Source: Plectrocnemia conspersa (lineage: Eukaryota; Arthropoda; Insecta; Trichoptera; Polycentropodidae). From it: a DNA stretch of 64,000 nucleotides. Shown here piece by piece: positions 24,251-35,850 of the stretch. Below the pieces are notes generated by a model. It had not been told where the DNA came from, ran no database searches, and was given only the letters and a program-made list of their open reading frames with translations. The DNA lies in assembly GCA_009617715.1 (NCBI GenBank), contig VTFK01000175.1, positions 62,001 to 126,000 of the forward strand, read 5' to 3'. Numbering within the stretch: position 1 is the stretch's first letter; each line of letters starts with the position of its first letter. The position numbers were made by a program, and so were the translations under genes.

Positions 24251-25160
24251 TAAAACAAACAAAAGTTGTAATGTAATGAATCGGTATGACTGGCATTTAC
24301 ATATAATATCATGTCGAACATGAGTGAAAACAGTAATGTAATAAATAGCTCGCAAAGTACATGGACGAAATATTTGGTTGCTAAGACAGCTGTCAAATGA
24401 GTCCGCTATTATAATATTGATTATTGAAGTTTAAATGAAATTTAAATGCAAATTTTTATTCATGATATCGTTAGAATTTTTTTGGCTATGTTTTATTTAA
24501 AACCACAATATTATTATTAATTTCACAATCTTCATAGATTATGATTAAAAATGCATTCATATATGTATAATATTGTATATGGTCGTATAAACTGAGAACG
24601 CTTTGTAAGATTTTTTTCATTCTGCACATTACTGTAATCCGATAATTGCAGCATGGTAAATGGACCACTAACAAGTCACGAGTCATTATGTGTATCATAT
24701 GTATGTGTATATTTATATTTAGCTAACATATACTTGTAGAATAAAACGTAATTATTTAAAAACTTACACATGAAAAGCAGTAAAATTAATCAAATTTACA
24801 ACAGAAAAAATGCTGGAATAAAATAACAAATATTTTATAACAATAATATTTTATAACATATAACAATAATAAATATTTTGTCAAGTCAGAAATATAACTA
24901 GTACCATACAGATTTTTTTTAATATCAATAAAAACTAATATTGCATCTTATTTTATATTATATAAATGATTGTTAAGTGTTAATATCTCTCTACAAACCG
25001 ATTAACCATGTAATAATTTTTATGAGTGGAACACTCGATTCTCATTATTTCTTAATTTCGATATAGTGAAATTAGCATTTTTTACATACAAAAATATATT
25101 GAAGCACATCTTGCCGCAATAAGATTATGATATTGTATATTTATTTTTTTATTTGATTGA
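24251..25160. other. AT-rich gene-free DNA
   Basis: Contains a 10-bp palindrome GACAGCTGTC at 24386-24395, repeated exactly at 39825-39834. Nothing else is supported. Confidence 0.5.
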
Positions 25161-25440
25161 AATTGAGCGAGTGGCTCAGAACCTTTTCATACGTTACAAA
25201 AAGTAATTCACATATTACAAAACGGCGATGCAGAATGTTGTCCGTCGACCACACATCACATCATTTTTTATGCGATTTGATATTTGAATAATTAATGAAT
25301 CGATTTTTGCATTATGTATGTTAGATATAGTAATAATAGACATAAACGACAGCGATTAAGATCGACGACCGATTGATAAGTGATTGCGAATTATCAGGGC
25401 TGCCAACCGATCGACAGACTTAGACTCCGTTTGCCCCACA
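25161..25440. other. Candidate regulatory segment
   Basis: GC-richer patches (25223-25250 and 25345-25435) flank the homeodomain-like run TAATTAATGAATCGATTTTT (about 25290-25309). No frame and no repeat. Inference only. Confidence 0.2.
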
Positions 25441-26295
25441 TAAAAACACTTTTCTATTCGAAAGTGGAGTTTTATTAAGATTAAGATGCAAATTTTATTA
25501 TTCTCAAAAGCTATTAGCGTCGGGTATGTTAGTATAATCTCATTTTTTAGAATTCGCAATGGGTCGTTGATAACCCTGTTTCACCTGATTTACAGTCTAT
25601 GTGTAACAATTTTGACATTTTTTCGTTATTGCCACACTTCTGAATTCCTTTATGTCCGATTAATTCACTCTTAATGGTCTTAGGTGTTATTAATCGTTTT
25701 AGATTCACTTTCCATCTCGATTTGGCGCTGTTATACAAAATACCAAACATTCCAATTCAAATGTGTTTGTTAACCAGATTTTTTAAATAATTGTGTTTAT
25801 TGAGTTGCAGCTAATCTTCTCCTTATTAAAATATCATCACCTTTAAGAGGCATTGCTAATATTATTATTCGTTTACAGCTTAAAAATCACCATAAAGCGT
25901 CCCAACTTCTTAAACACGCGGTCAAATCTGACGTTTTAAGTTGATCTAATAGATTACGAATTTGATTTACCAAAAGTATTGCCATTTTCATAAACGTATA
26001 TAAATTTTAAAAAATAATTAAGCCTGTTTGAGTAAATTAAAATCTAAAATAAACCATTTCGAATATATTATTTCTACAAAGATGAAATCTCAGATAGTTG
26101 ATTTGAGTTTTTCTATCATGTACAGTCTACATAAGTTTTAATTGATAATATTTTAAAGGTTTCATCAAATTTCAAATATTAAAATCGACTGTAATTAAAA
26201 ATAAAAGCTAAAAAAAGTGACATTATAATATTTTAAACAAACATAATCTTAAACTTTATATATTTTTTTTTTAAATCTGACCATGACTTAACAAA
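25441..26295. other. AT-rich gene-free DNA
   Basis: Short frames near 25486 and 25547 overlap on opposite strands and look like chance. No repeat was recognised. Confidence 0.5.
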
Positions 26296-26580
26296 TTTCA
26301 TGATGGCCATTACACAAATAGAAATTATACAAGTTAAGCATTTAAAAATATAAAAAAAAGCAATTATGGTGCACCCCTAAAATAGATGAGCACCATCCCA
26401 CATATGCTTTTCTACCTCCTTATAGCTATCGTGAAAAATGCGTGTTTGGCAATCTCGTTGAAAAGTTTAGAAATGATCCAGAAATTATCGATCAATGACG
26501 ATATTTTGTGTTTCAAAGACGATGTTGTCCTAGATTTATTGTTCCAAAAAAAGAAAGATTTGGCGCCCGAATTTTCGAAT
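26296..26580 (-). mobile_element. Jockey-like non-LTR retrotransposon, 3' end fragment (copy 3)
   Basis: On the minus strand the sequence reads KLFNEIAKHAFF, then after a frame change HDSYKEVEKHMWDGAHLF and a stop at about 26376. This is the same C-terminal end as in the copies at 998 and 30045. The putative 3' UTR (26296-26375) shares gtgcacc, gcttttttttat and catgatggcca with copy 1. Upstream of the LFNE piece (26480-26575) the similarity fades. The plus-strand 100-codon frame over this region is its shadow. Confidence 0.7.
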
Positions 26581-27280
26581 TTTTTTTTTATAATTAATGA
26601 AAGTGTTTTAATTAAAATAATTTGTAATGTACTTTCGAATTATTTGGTTTTACTAATCAATACACATGATGAATCATGTGAGCGATAGTCGGTCCATTAA
26701 TTAAAATTAGTAATAATGATATTGACTGTTTTTTTCTCTCGGTAATACCGGTATTGAAAAGGTAAGGTGTAAGTTAAATAGTAACAATGAAAAAGTACTC
26801 CATCCATTGCCAATCTGTTCCTTGAGTAATATAAATTTATATATTATTGGATTGTGTTGTATATACAACGTAATCATTAAAATATCGATTTCGGTTTCGA
26901 TTTTGGTTTCGACCAAAACTGAGTTACAATATAATTACACAATTCATAAGACCAGGATGTGATTTTCATTGCAAAATGGATGTACAATTTTTCTTAAATT
27001 TAATGGGAATTTTAATTGTTGGTATGCACGTTTATTACCACTATTATAAAATGTTAAATGCCCGTTTATTAAGTAATAAAAACTTGATTGTCAGTAATAA
27101 AACACCCGACGATCACAAGTGTAAAGGTTAGGCACTTGTACGCGCCATATTCACATAAAAGTATCCGTTGTGTTTTTTTTTCATCTATTTTCTATTTAGA
27201 CATGCTAAGATTTGATATTGCAATCTCACAATAATAGGCACTCAAAACACACAATACACACACTGACCGGTCTAGTCGCA
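26581..27280. other. AT-rich gene-free DNA with an ACCGGTA motif pair
   Basis: GGTAATACCGGTATT at 26741-26755 matches the motif cluster at 51870-51941. A TCGATTTCGGTTTCGATTTT run at 26884-26903 is simple-sequence-like. Nothing else is supported. Confidence 0.45.
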
Positions 27281-27660
27281 TTCATAATGAGACTGGTGCA
27301 TAAAAAATATTGGTTGGTACGTGCTCATTACCGTCAGGATTGACACCTTCTCCGGACATGTTTCGTCAACACATTTCAACACATATCAACTAACAATCGG
27401 AGTTTTTCAATCGGCGCGTCCCGTTCGACCCGTGAGGTCGATTGGGAAAATCGCATTAGAAACGGTCCCGATCCGAGAGTGACCCCTGACCCCGGGAGAC
27501 CTTTCCGTTGATTCCGAATGATTTTTCGTTTATTGTGAAAACCGATCCGGTTGCAAAACTGCGCGGATTGCGATGTCGCTTATTAATTGCCGCTTTAAAT
27601 GCGAATGAATATATATGAAAAAATACGACAACGTGTTCATTTATATGCACAGTCAAACGC
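27281..27660. other. CpG-rich candidate regulatory segment
   Basis: The base composition is well balanced, with several CpG-dense patches (27410-27500). TTATTAATTGCCGC near 27577 is homeodomain-like. The 66-codon minus-strand frame (27456-27656) carries no domain. It lies directly next to the 3' end of the non-LTR element at 27855. Confidence 0.3.
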
Positions 27661-27854
27661 CGTTATAATAATGGTCTATAACGCTATTTATAATGTTTTA
27701 ATAATATTGTGGAGAATACAGATATAGGTTAATTAGGAACGTATATACACTTCTTAACATTTTTACGTGAAAAAAGATTTTTGAAAACGAGCAAAACTAT
27801 CTTTTTCATTTCGTTACAAGTACAAAATATTTATTATGAAAATGTCATTTATAG

Positions 27855-29830
27855 ATTATTATTATTATTATTATTTTATTAATTTATTTAGCTTAATAGC
27901 TAATCTTTACATCTAACAAATTTAGTAAACATATATATAAAAATATATAAAAAAATACATAACAGAAAAAAAAAAATAAAAATATACAATAATAAAGACT
28001 TAATATTATAATTTATTTCTATATGTACGAAGGTGTTTTTTTATTCCATTTATGAAACCCGTTATATTTTTGCTGTTTCGGATTTCTCTTAGAAGACTAT
28101 TATATAAATCAAAACCTCCGTACATAATTCCCCTAGCCGTACTCGTTTTCTTATACTTAATTATCCTTAAATTTTCTCTATTTCTAGTATTATATTTATG
28201 TACATCTTTATTTCTTATTAAATACTTATTAAAATATTCTGGTAACATATTATTTTCTAACTTATATATAAATACTAAAACATTCATACTCAATATTTCT
28301 TGAACATTCAACCATTCTAATCTATCAATCATACTTTTTTACAATTAGTTAATCTATTTTTTATTTAAGATTACTCTCATTGCCCTATTTTGTAATTTTT
28401 TGCAACATTTGTTTGTCTAATTTATTTAACATATTTAATAGTGTTGCACAATAATTAAATGGGGCAATATTATACTATTGTAAATTATTTTTTTTGTATT
28501 TATACTTAATATATTTCTTAATCTAGATAATAAACCTATTTTTCTACTGATTTTTTTTAATATGTAATTACAATGTTCTTTAAAATTTAATTTTGTATCA
28601 ACAATTACTCCTAAATATTTTATATTATCCACTATTTCTATACTAGAGTTATTTATTACATTTTTATAATTAATAAACATACATTTAGTTTTATTCTCAT
28701 TTAATTTAAGTACATTATTCTTTAACAATATTTCTAATATACTTAATTCATTATTTACAATTTCTTTAATGTTATCACCTATGCAATACATTAATGTGTC
28801 ATTAATATACAAAACAAATATCATTAATATACAAAACAAATAACAATGGTCCCAATTTAGACCCTTGTGGTACTCCATTAGACACTAATTTCTCTTCAGA
28901 ATATACATTATTTATTTTAACTTTTTGTTTTCTTTTATGTAAGTAATTATTAAACCATCTTAAAACTATATCACTTATACCTATACTCTCCAATTTCTTT
29001 AACATTATTTTTCTGTCTATTGTTTCGAAGGCTCTCTTGAAATCCAAGAAAACTGCTCCAATGATTTTGTTTGTATCCTTAGCCAACAGCCAATCATTTA
29101 TCACTTCTTGTAATGCAGTTTCAGTGGAATGCTTTTCTCTGAATCCCGATTGTTGTTCACATATTATGTTTTGAGAAGTAATAAATTCCTTTAATTGTTT
29201 GATTACTACTTCTTCTATTATTTTTTCTATACACGGTAGCATGTTGATTGGTCTCATTTCTTCAACTTTTTACTATTTTTTATTTTAGGTATAGGTACAA
29301 TAGTAGCAATCTTTAAATTTTCAGGCATTTCTCCTAAGGAGAGTGCTTTATTTATTAAATAATTTAATTTAGTTCCTATTATTTTCCATGTTTCTTTAAT
29401 TATATTTATATCTAGTTCATCAGTACTAGTTCCTTTTTTTAAATTTACATATTATGTTATGAATTTCATCTAATGATACTGATTTAAATTTACTAAATTT
29501 TACAATTATTGCTTTATTATTATATTGTACTAAATTACTAATCCTTGGTATTGAATTCACAATTTCTTCTATGCTCTCAATGTAATATATATTCATTTTT
29601 TCTGCTATTATATAAGGATCTTGATATATATTTCCATTAATTTCCATTTTTATTATGTCGTTTTTCTGAGTTGGATTAATTAATTGTTTTATTGATTTCC
29701 ACATCTTATTTGGATCATTTTGTATTTCATCTATCAATTTTTCATACCATTTCTTTTTAGCCATTCTTAATACAACAATTTGTTTAATCGTATATTTGCA
29801 TTGTCTAGAAAATAGTCATAGTTATGAAGA
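27855..29830 (-). mobile_element. Non-LTR retrotransposon, 5'-truncated, ORF2 with reverse transcriptase, inactivated
   Basis: Minus-strand reading from 29830 gives the pre-RT linker (VVLRMAKKKWYEKLIDEI, then PNKMWKSIKQL), a frameshift near 29425, and TIVPIPKIK near 29300. The RT core follows: MRPINMLPCIEKIIEE, GFREKHSTETALQ, VFLDFKRAFETID, NNYLHKRKQKVKI and NGVPQGSKLGPLLFVLYIND. A frame change near 28820 is caused by a perfect 22-bp tandem duplication (28799-28820 and 28821-28842). The next frame resumes DTLMYCIGDN, so the segment that should carry the catalytic YADD is missing. The thumb (KTKCMFINYK, IKYLGVIVDTKLNF) and, after more breaks, the C-terminal DVHKYNTRNRENLR region (28332-28006) follow. 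A (TAA)n tail ends the element (27855-27875). Sequences upstream of the linker, including the endonuclease, are absent. Confidence 0.88.
28799..28842. repeat. Perfect 22-bp tandem duplication inside the RT frame
   Basis: Two identical 22-bp units, each starting TCATTAATATAC, lie side by side. Because 22 is not a multiple of three, the duplication shifts the frame at the point where the fingers/palm reading (ending in LYIND) should continue. Perfect identity suggests it is recent relative to the element's other damage. Confidence 0.85.
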
Positions 29831-30044
29831 CTTTTCCTTGGACGACAAATAAAGTTGGGTTTACTTATGTATTTAAATTAAGAACATCATAATCTAACAG
29901 GCAGAGCCGAATCAGATATTTAGATTTTTCCCGGGCATATAATTATATTAATGCATTATTTCTACCTTTGTTCCAAGGGACCTCGCATGTAATATTTTCC
30001 CGAGGCTCTGCAATGCGTCACGATTGTTAAAAAAATATACATAT
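29831..30044. other. Spacer between two retrotransposon fragments
   Basis: The right half (about 29965-30044) probably still belongs to the jockey-like fragment on the plus strand (a RLCNASRLLKKYTYKK reading leads into it) but is too broken to assign. No gene. Confidence 0.35.
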
Positions 30045-30300
30045 AAGAAAGACTTTTCGAAGTTGCTAAGAGGCAATATCGACGACTCGGCGACTTTCAG
30101 CTGCGAGTGACCTCTAGGGTCGCGATCACATCCCTTATTCTTGTTCGGCGCGGTAAGGACTTCAGCGTTTAAGAACGCTCTTGCACGAGCTATACAGCTT
30201 ATAAATGACCTTTTCAAACACAATGATGTTTCCGGCGATAGCTATGAGGAGCTGGAAAAAAATAGGTGGGATGGTGCTCATTGATTTTAGGTAGGGATTC
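30045..30300 (+). mobile_element. Jockey-like non-LTR retrotransposon, C-terminal ORF2 fragment (copy 4, best preserved)
   Basis: One plus-strand frame runs 80 codons from 30045 to the stop at 30282-30284, with a single internal stop (TGA at 30108-30110). It reads KKDFSKLLRGNIDDSATF, then after the stop PLGSRSHPLFLFGAVRT, SAFKNALARAIQLIND and, at the end, DSYEELEKNRWDGAH. The FxKLLxGxID, SRxxPLxL, RT and SPMxxAxxLLN-type positions match the end of jockey-like ORF2 proteins. This copy gives the key for reading the worse copies at 998, 12780, 26296 and 31945. The 91-codon minus-strand frame over 29948-30223 is its shadow. Confidence 0.8.
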
Positions 30301-31944
30301 AAACCGTTGTTTTTTCAATTCAAAAAATCAGTTCGGTTCTGGTTTTTGTTCCTGAAAAAATAACGGTTCTTTCGGTCTTCGGTTTTCGATTTAATATGTG
30401 AAGTAAATTATAAAAATATTATAAATATAATAAACATATCACATACTTTGTAAAAAAATAAATAAAGCACATATCACGTTATTGTGAATCCTATGAATTA
30501 AAAATAGCATAAATAATTAAATATGTTTATAATACAAATTATAATTCATTCAAGTATATGGTAAATTTTTTTAATTATTAAAAAATCAAGTTTTTCCATT
30601 ATCGCTAAATGATACACAGGGTTTATCAATAGATGTTTTTAAAATAAAACAAAGTAGTGTTTCTTAAATAAAACAATGTTTCAAAGAATCATAAGAAGTT
30701 ATATGTAATAAATAATACATTAAATATCTACCCTAATGTTTAAATATATTACAGCATGTGTGCAAATTTGCCGATTATTTTATATTATCTAATAGTTAGA
30801 TATAAAATTAATGTGCGTAATTATACATTTTAATTTGTAATTAAAAAATAATGAACATTGATTTATAATTATAGGATCGCGTGTTGTAAAAAGTAGTAAT
30901 TCGTGTATAGTTAGCAAATATAATATGCGTGTTGTTCATAAAACACGACATAGCTATCATAAATAAATATTATTCCAATAGAATGTAGTATTGAAATTTA
31001 GCCACGGTGTAAAAATATAATTAATGTTCAATATACTTATATTGTTCATCAATTAATACTATTTACATCAAAGTTTTGAATTATATTTCGCTTTGAATAT
31101 ATTATTATAATATCCTTCTGTAGCCACCGTACTGCAAATTTACCGTAAAATATGACATGCCCTCTGACATGGAACTCTGCCGTTCAATTTATATATTTCA
31201 AGTTGTATTTGGGTTAAGAGTTTCGCACATGTCGTCAGTTAAGTGTAAATACTAGAATTTATCATTAACTATTAGCTAAGCGCATACTATTAACGTGGTA
31301 TTTACGCGCTGAACTACAGTAGAATTTGTGTAAAGAATTCCATTAAATTGTGTAAAAAATACTAATAAAATAAATAAGAATATAATTTGTATAATATATT
31401 GATTTACTAGTGTATATGTTTATGTTTTTATGGCAATTATCAGTGTATTTAGCTTTTAAAATAAAAATTATAGGCCTTATTAATATGTGTTGTTATAAAA
31501 CTATATATCATCAACATATAAGTTAAATGCCTCATAATAATAAATTATAAACTTTAGATTGAAATTATACTGATAATTAATTATATATTGCAATTACCAT
31601 ATATTATATTTATTTTTTAAATTAGGATTTTACAACTTTTTTTTATAATTTATGTATCGATGCAGAGAGAACGGATACATTTATCTTAATGCAAAAAGTC
31701 GCCATATGTTTTTTTTTTTTTCTTTAAATACAATAATAATATTTATTTATTAAAATTAAATTAAAACTATCGTGAACTACCAGTTTACCCCAATGCGTCA
31801 TGGTGGTAAAAACATTACATTGTTTTATAACAATATACAATTAATATTATAAATAATCCATTGTAAAAAAAAATATATTCATAAAATATTAAAATTAAAT
31901 GATACGAACCGGACCAGCTCTTCATAGCTGATATTAAACAGATG
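30301..31944. other. AT-rich gene-free DNA; CGGTT-rich simple sequence at its start
   Basis: At 30307-30395 degenerate GGTTCTGG/GGTTCTTTCGG/TCGGTTTTCG words form a simple-sequence patch. From 30400 to 31900 the sequence is among the most AT-rich in the window with no frame and no repeat I can define. Confidence 0.5.
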
Positions 31945-32140
31945 AGATTACGGATGTCCCGGCTCTAACGTCCATCAAAAGAGGATGCGATCGTGATTCT
32001 CGAAGTCGTTCCAGAACCCAAAACTATAATCTCTCGAGAATAGTTTGATTGTCGAAGGCACCCTTCAGTAGTTTAAAATAATGCTTAGCGACACACAATT
32101 TTCTGCGAGAACTTGATGAATCGTTTTCCATTGAGCAGTA
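31945..32140 (-). mobile_element. Jockey-like non-LTR retrotransposon, C-terminal ORF2 fragment (copy 5)
   Basis: A single minus-strand frame reads KLCVAKHYFKLLKGAFDNQ, TILERL, one stop, then FWVLERLRESRSHPLLMDV and RAGTS. It matches copy 2 closely at nucleotide level (gattctcga, atcgtgattctcga and catcaaaagagga words) and copy 4 in protein pattern. The end with the WDG signature is missing. A GAGCGTTCCCACT repeat follows at 32205, as it follows copy 1. Confidence 0.78.
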
Positions 32141-32204
32141 GATAGACTTAAAAAAATAATAAAAATTACTAAAAAATTGTTCATCAAATGGCTAGTCAAA
32201 CGCT

Positions 32205-32440
32205 GGTTACTGAGCGTTCCCACTGCGACGGCGACGGCACGATTTTATTGCTTTTGACGTGGATTTTTGACTTCTGAGAAGGTATAATTGTTTTTTGTGC
32301 TCTCCTATTGGTCAAAATTCGGTTTAGATATGCTTCATTCGATTCTTATTTATTATAAGTCGTAATATTTTTATATTTTTTTTTATTATAAACGATCGTT
32401 TCCACTACTTTTGACGTGAATTTTAAAATTGCATGTCATT
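32205..32440 (+). repeat. GAGCGTTCCCACT repeat, copy 2 with second partial module
   Basis: Starts TACTGAGCGTTCCCACTGCG at 32208 and keeps the TTTTATTGCTTTTGACGTG, GACTTCTGAGAAGG and GCTCTCCTATTGGTC blocks of the fold-back copies, then GATATGCTTCATTC and TAAGTCGTA. About 185 bp after the first module a shortened second one begins (GATCGTTTCCACT near 32394, then TTTTGACGTGAATTTT). The same two-module layout is seen at 39470-39720, so the full element probably contains an internal direct repeat. Confidence 0.75.
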
Positions 32441-33240
32441 AAATGAAGTACTATGAATCTTAATGAAATCGAAATATTAAAAAAACACGACCACTACTTG
32501 CCAACTTTTCCCCTCTACTGCAAAAAGCTGAAAAAACATCTCTGATTTTTTGTCTGAAACTCGATGTTAAACTGTAATTTAAAAATAAATACCCTAAGTG
32601 AGAATATAAAATAAAAAATCAATATCAAAAATAAACATTTGTCTATTGACAAATAGGAACTGCCAAAATTACCCCCATGGTTTAGGAACTGCAAAACACT
32701 TGAGATCATCTTGTAAGAGGCAATACTATAATAATATAAAAAATATTTTCTGAAAGCACTTTGAAAGACATGAATGTTTTGACAGCCCCTTTGTAGCAAA
32801 TGCTAGTTGTGCAACAATTGCTGACCCAACGTGTCTAATTGGCGTTCGGTAAAACCCCATTTCAATTCCAAATGGAAATACAGTACAATTCGAAGCGATG
32901 CTACATTGATGGACAGCAATTACCATTAATCATTCAAAGACCAAGTATTTATGGTCAGCCTATATAATGTATACTAAACATTCGTTACTTATCCTCTTCA
33001 AAATGCCATTAATGCAAATGCGACTCGTTATACAAATTCCGATCAGTATTCTCTAATAATCATTAAAGGAAAATCCTGGTCGAAACCTTTTCAAGGAATC
33101 CCTATCGGTCTTGCAAGTTTAATACAATACGCCGAAACGAACTTTATTATAAATGCACACATCCCACCCACATCAATCAAAATGTTCGACGTTCTATTAT
33201 GGTTCTATAAATAAATACAGTATGCATTGTGTCTACAATC
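32441..33240. other. Mixed AT-rich DNA with GC-richer patches
   Basis: Patches at 32755-32930 and 33030-33190 are GC-richer and free of repeats shared with other parts of the window. A minus-strand 66-codon frame (32726-32926) has no known domain. Possible regulatory DNA; no gene is supported. Confidence 0.3.
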
Positions 33241-34439
33241 AAGTTATTGCATGTAATAAATTAATACTTTTGTGTTCGCACCTTGTGTAATGTTATATCA
33301 TACGAAAAATAAAATATTATAGATTCACAATAGAACGTTATTTTTGTATAAATATATTGGAACGGTGACAATTCGCATAAATAAACTATATATCATAACA
33401 GTTTCTTTACAATGTATTTCTTTGTATAATTGTGTATATGTTTCGTAATATATTGATAATAATTATTGCGAATTTACAAGGAAAACGGTTTTAGAAAGTG
33501 ATTCTATATTACGTGTATTAAATTGACAGTTATTGTATTTTATTATTTATATATAAAATATAACAAATACAAACTTATAAATATATAGTATATGCTCTAA
33601 ACATACTAATATATAGAATTTGTTAAGCCAATAGTTAGGAGTAACTATCACTCATATAATATATAATAAAGGGTTTATTTTAAACGTAAATATTTACTTT
33701 TATTTTAGTAGAGAAATTAATTTGCGTACCTGTTGAATAAAAAATTGATTAAGCAATCGAATATTCGAATATATTTGTAAGTACCAATTAGTGCAAAAAA
33801 TCAACTCATTGCCTGTAAAATATTATTTAATTAAAACATAATTACTAGTTAATAATAATTATTAATTACGTTCATAGTCGTTAAACTTTTTTAATTTTAT
33901 ACAAATACAATACTGAATTACTAACAAATCAGATATAAAATAAAAACATAAATGAAATATCTAGAAATAAATTAACCGCGATCGAATTATTTAACTGATT
34001 GAAATAAAATATTTGCGTCTTGAAACAAACGTGACACGAACTTCACAAAAATTGCGACGCACACCTGTTTTTGAGATAAGCCATAAACGATAATAAAAGG
34101 TGGACATTTCCAACATTTTTTTTGTTCAAAGAATGACTTCTGCGAATTTTGGTCATAGTAGACACAAGTTTTTCGAATGCGTATATCATTTTTGCTTGTT
34201 GAGAAGAAGCGTCTCATTGTCTCGGATTAAAAAATAAATAAAGGCGCATAAAGGACCATGGATTTTGGAGCGGCACTAATCATTCAAGTATATTGAGAGA
34301 AAAACGACTACCTATGTTGCTCAAGTATTTTTAAAAGTATACAGATTTTTTTCAAATTTAATTTTTAATAGTATAAGTATAAGTCATCGACGGACATATT
34401 TCTGCATAAATAAGTAAACAAATTCCACCGAGCAAGGGG
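33241..34439. other. AT-rich gene-free DNA with one 76-codon minus frame
   Basis: The minus-strand frame 33987-34217 contains a CWKCPPF stretch and is less AT-biased than its surroundings, but I recognise no family and see no exon context. The rest is featureless. Confidence 0.4.
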
Positions 34440-34860
34440 ATTTGGAAAATTGACACCGTGCCATTTGGCGATGCTGAAAGGTAATCATCACCTCCACAGC
34501 GATTCCAGGTATTTCTGTACATAAAGTGAATTCGAATTTGTGCTAATACTCTGAATCACTTTCAGGTCATCAGCATAGAGTAAATATTCCGAGTTATTAA
34601 TTACTGCATGTATGTCTTTAATAAAGAGCGAAAAGAACAAAGGATGCAAATAATATTCCCGTGGTGCTCCAAAATTATTGAAATACGTATCGGAGCGACA
34701 ATTGATATGGCTTACACAAGGACATTCTTTCGATTCTCAGAGGTATATAAGACATGATACTACAGTACTGAATCACTTCGTTTCGACTTAATTTGTGAAT
34801 TTTAAAGAGCACTTTAAAGTGGAGCTACGACGAATAGACTGAAACGACCCCACTACTTTT
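34440..34860 (-). mobile_element. Non-LTR retrotransposon, reverse-transcriptase palm fragment
   Basis: A continuous minus-strand frame reads NNFGAPREYYLHPLFFSLF, then IKDIHAVINNSEYLLYADD, LKVIQSISTNSNSLYVQKYL and ESLWR. GAPREYYLHPLFFSLFIKDI corresponds to the RT box GVPQGSxLGPLLFxLFINDI, and LYADDLK is the catalytic box with both aspartates kept (GATGAC, complement at 34566-34571). Upstream of 34700 the frame breaks. The style resembles the jockey-like RT at 13165 and 57370. No linker, endonuclease or 3' end is preserved nearby. Confidence 0.78.
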
Positions 34861-35479
34861 CTTGCACCCTTATTCACAGAAATTCAACCCGATCTTCAAT
34901 ATGACTTTAAAAATACGTCGAGATCAGACACGTATATACAACACTCATGATTCAAACCATTGTGTACTAAACATCTCAATTTAAAATATTGTTAGAAAAT
35001 TTCTTCAAGACATTACGAAGCATTTGAGCTGTTTTGAAATAAACTATAGTTTTCCGATTAAGAGTCGAAAAATGTGTATTAAAAATGAAAATACATAAAA
35101 CAACATATCAAATTTGCTTTGGCCACTTAAAATACAATATTCGTATAAAATTTACATTATTGTTTTTTTATTATATCAAATAAAATATGGCAAATCTTAT
35201 ACATGCGACTATTCACAATGCCATATAAATATAATACCATATTATCTCATTTATTTTATTATAATATAACACAAAAGAAGCGTCTCTGATTGCACAAAAT
35301 TTAACAGACATTCAGATGAATGAAATTTGAATACATCTCATGTGAATTAGTGGCTATTAGATTGCGGATTTGCTCTTTATTACACTCGTTCTCAACGTTT
35401 ATATGTTACATATCAGTGACTAATATTTAAATTAAATCGCTCTAAGATTTTGACGTCAAATTTTATTTAAATGCGCATT
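34861..35479. other. AT-rich gene-free DNA
   Basis: No gene or defined repeat. The first 100 bp may be the eroded upstream part of the RT fragment, but the translated pieces are too short to assign. Confidence 0.45.
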
Positions 35480-35850
35480 TTCTCGTATTGCCACATATAG
35501 TTATAATATAACAGAGTAAAGTGACCATCGAATGTCCGTTAGCTATTATCAAATTATATCTTTGGTTGTCTCACTCTCTCGCATACGTTCTTATATAAAA
35601 TAAGACGTCGTAAAGGTATCGGATGAAGGGGGAGTGTTTTCGTTTTAAATTTACAACGACCCGAGGTGACACGGTGACCGCAAAGTCGTGTGTACTTTAG
35701 TTGATTATAATCCGATAATCCATATAGATTGACCTTTCGGTTATGGGGCCACGGCCGTGTTACATCAAAAGTGTGAAAATTATTTCATATTTTATTACTC
35801 GGCTAAGTCCGGCTTGACGAATTTTTGATCAGCCCCCGCACACATAAATA
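35480..35850. other. CpG-richer candidate regulatory segment
   Basis: Includes GAGGTGACACGGTGACCGC (35661-35679), TTGATTATAATCCGATAATC (35700-35719, Bicoid/Otx-type TAATCC) and TTGACCTTTCGG. No frame of note. It stands out from AT-rich flanks on both sides. Function is inferred. Confidence 0.28.

Noticed and set aside
23890..24296. Opposing frames of 109 and 94 codons
   Set aside because: Both strands are open over the same CpG-rich segment and neither has a recognisable domain.
27855..27875. (ATT)n as an independent microsatellite
   Set aside because: It is the (TAA)n tail at the 3' end of the minus-strand non-LTR element.
28052..28303. 83-codon plus-strand frame
   Set aside because: It is antisense to the C-terminal part of the RT ORF of the minus-strand non-LTR element.
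29948..30223. 91-codon minus-strand frame as a gene
   Set aside because: The plus strand of the same bases encodes the C-terminal end of a jockey-like ORF2 in a single frame with one stop; the minus frame is its shadow.
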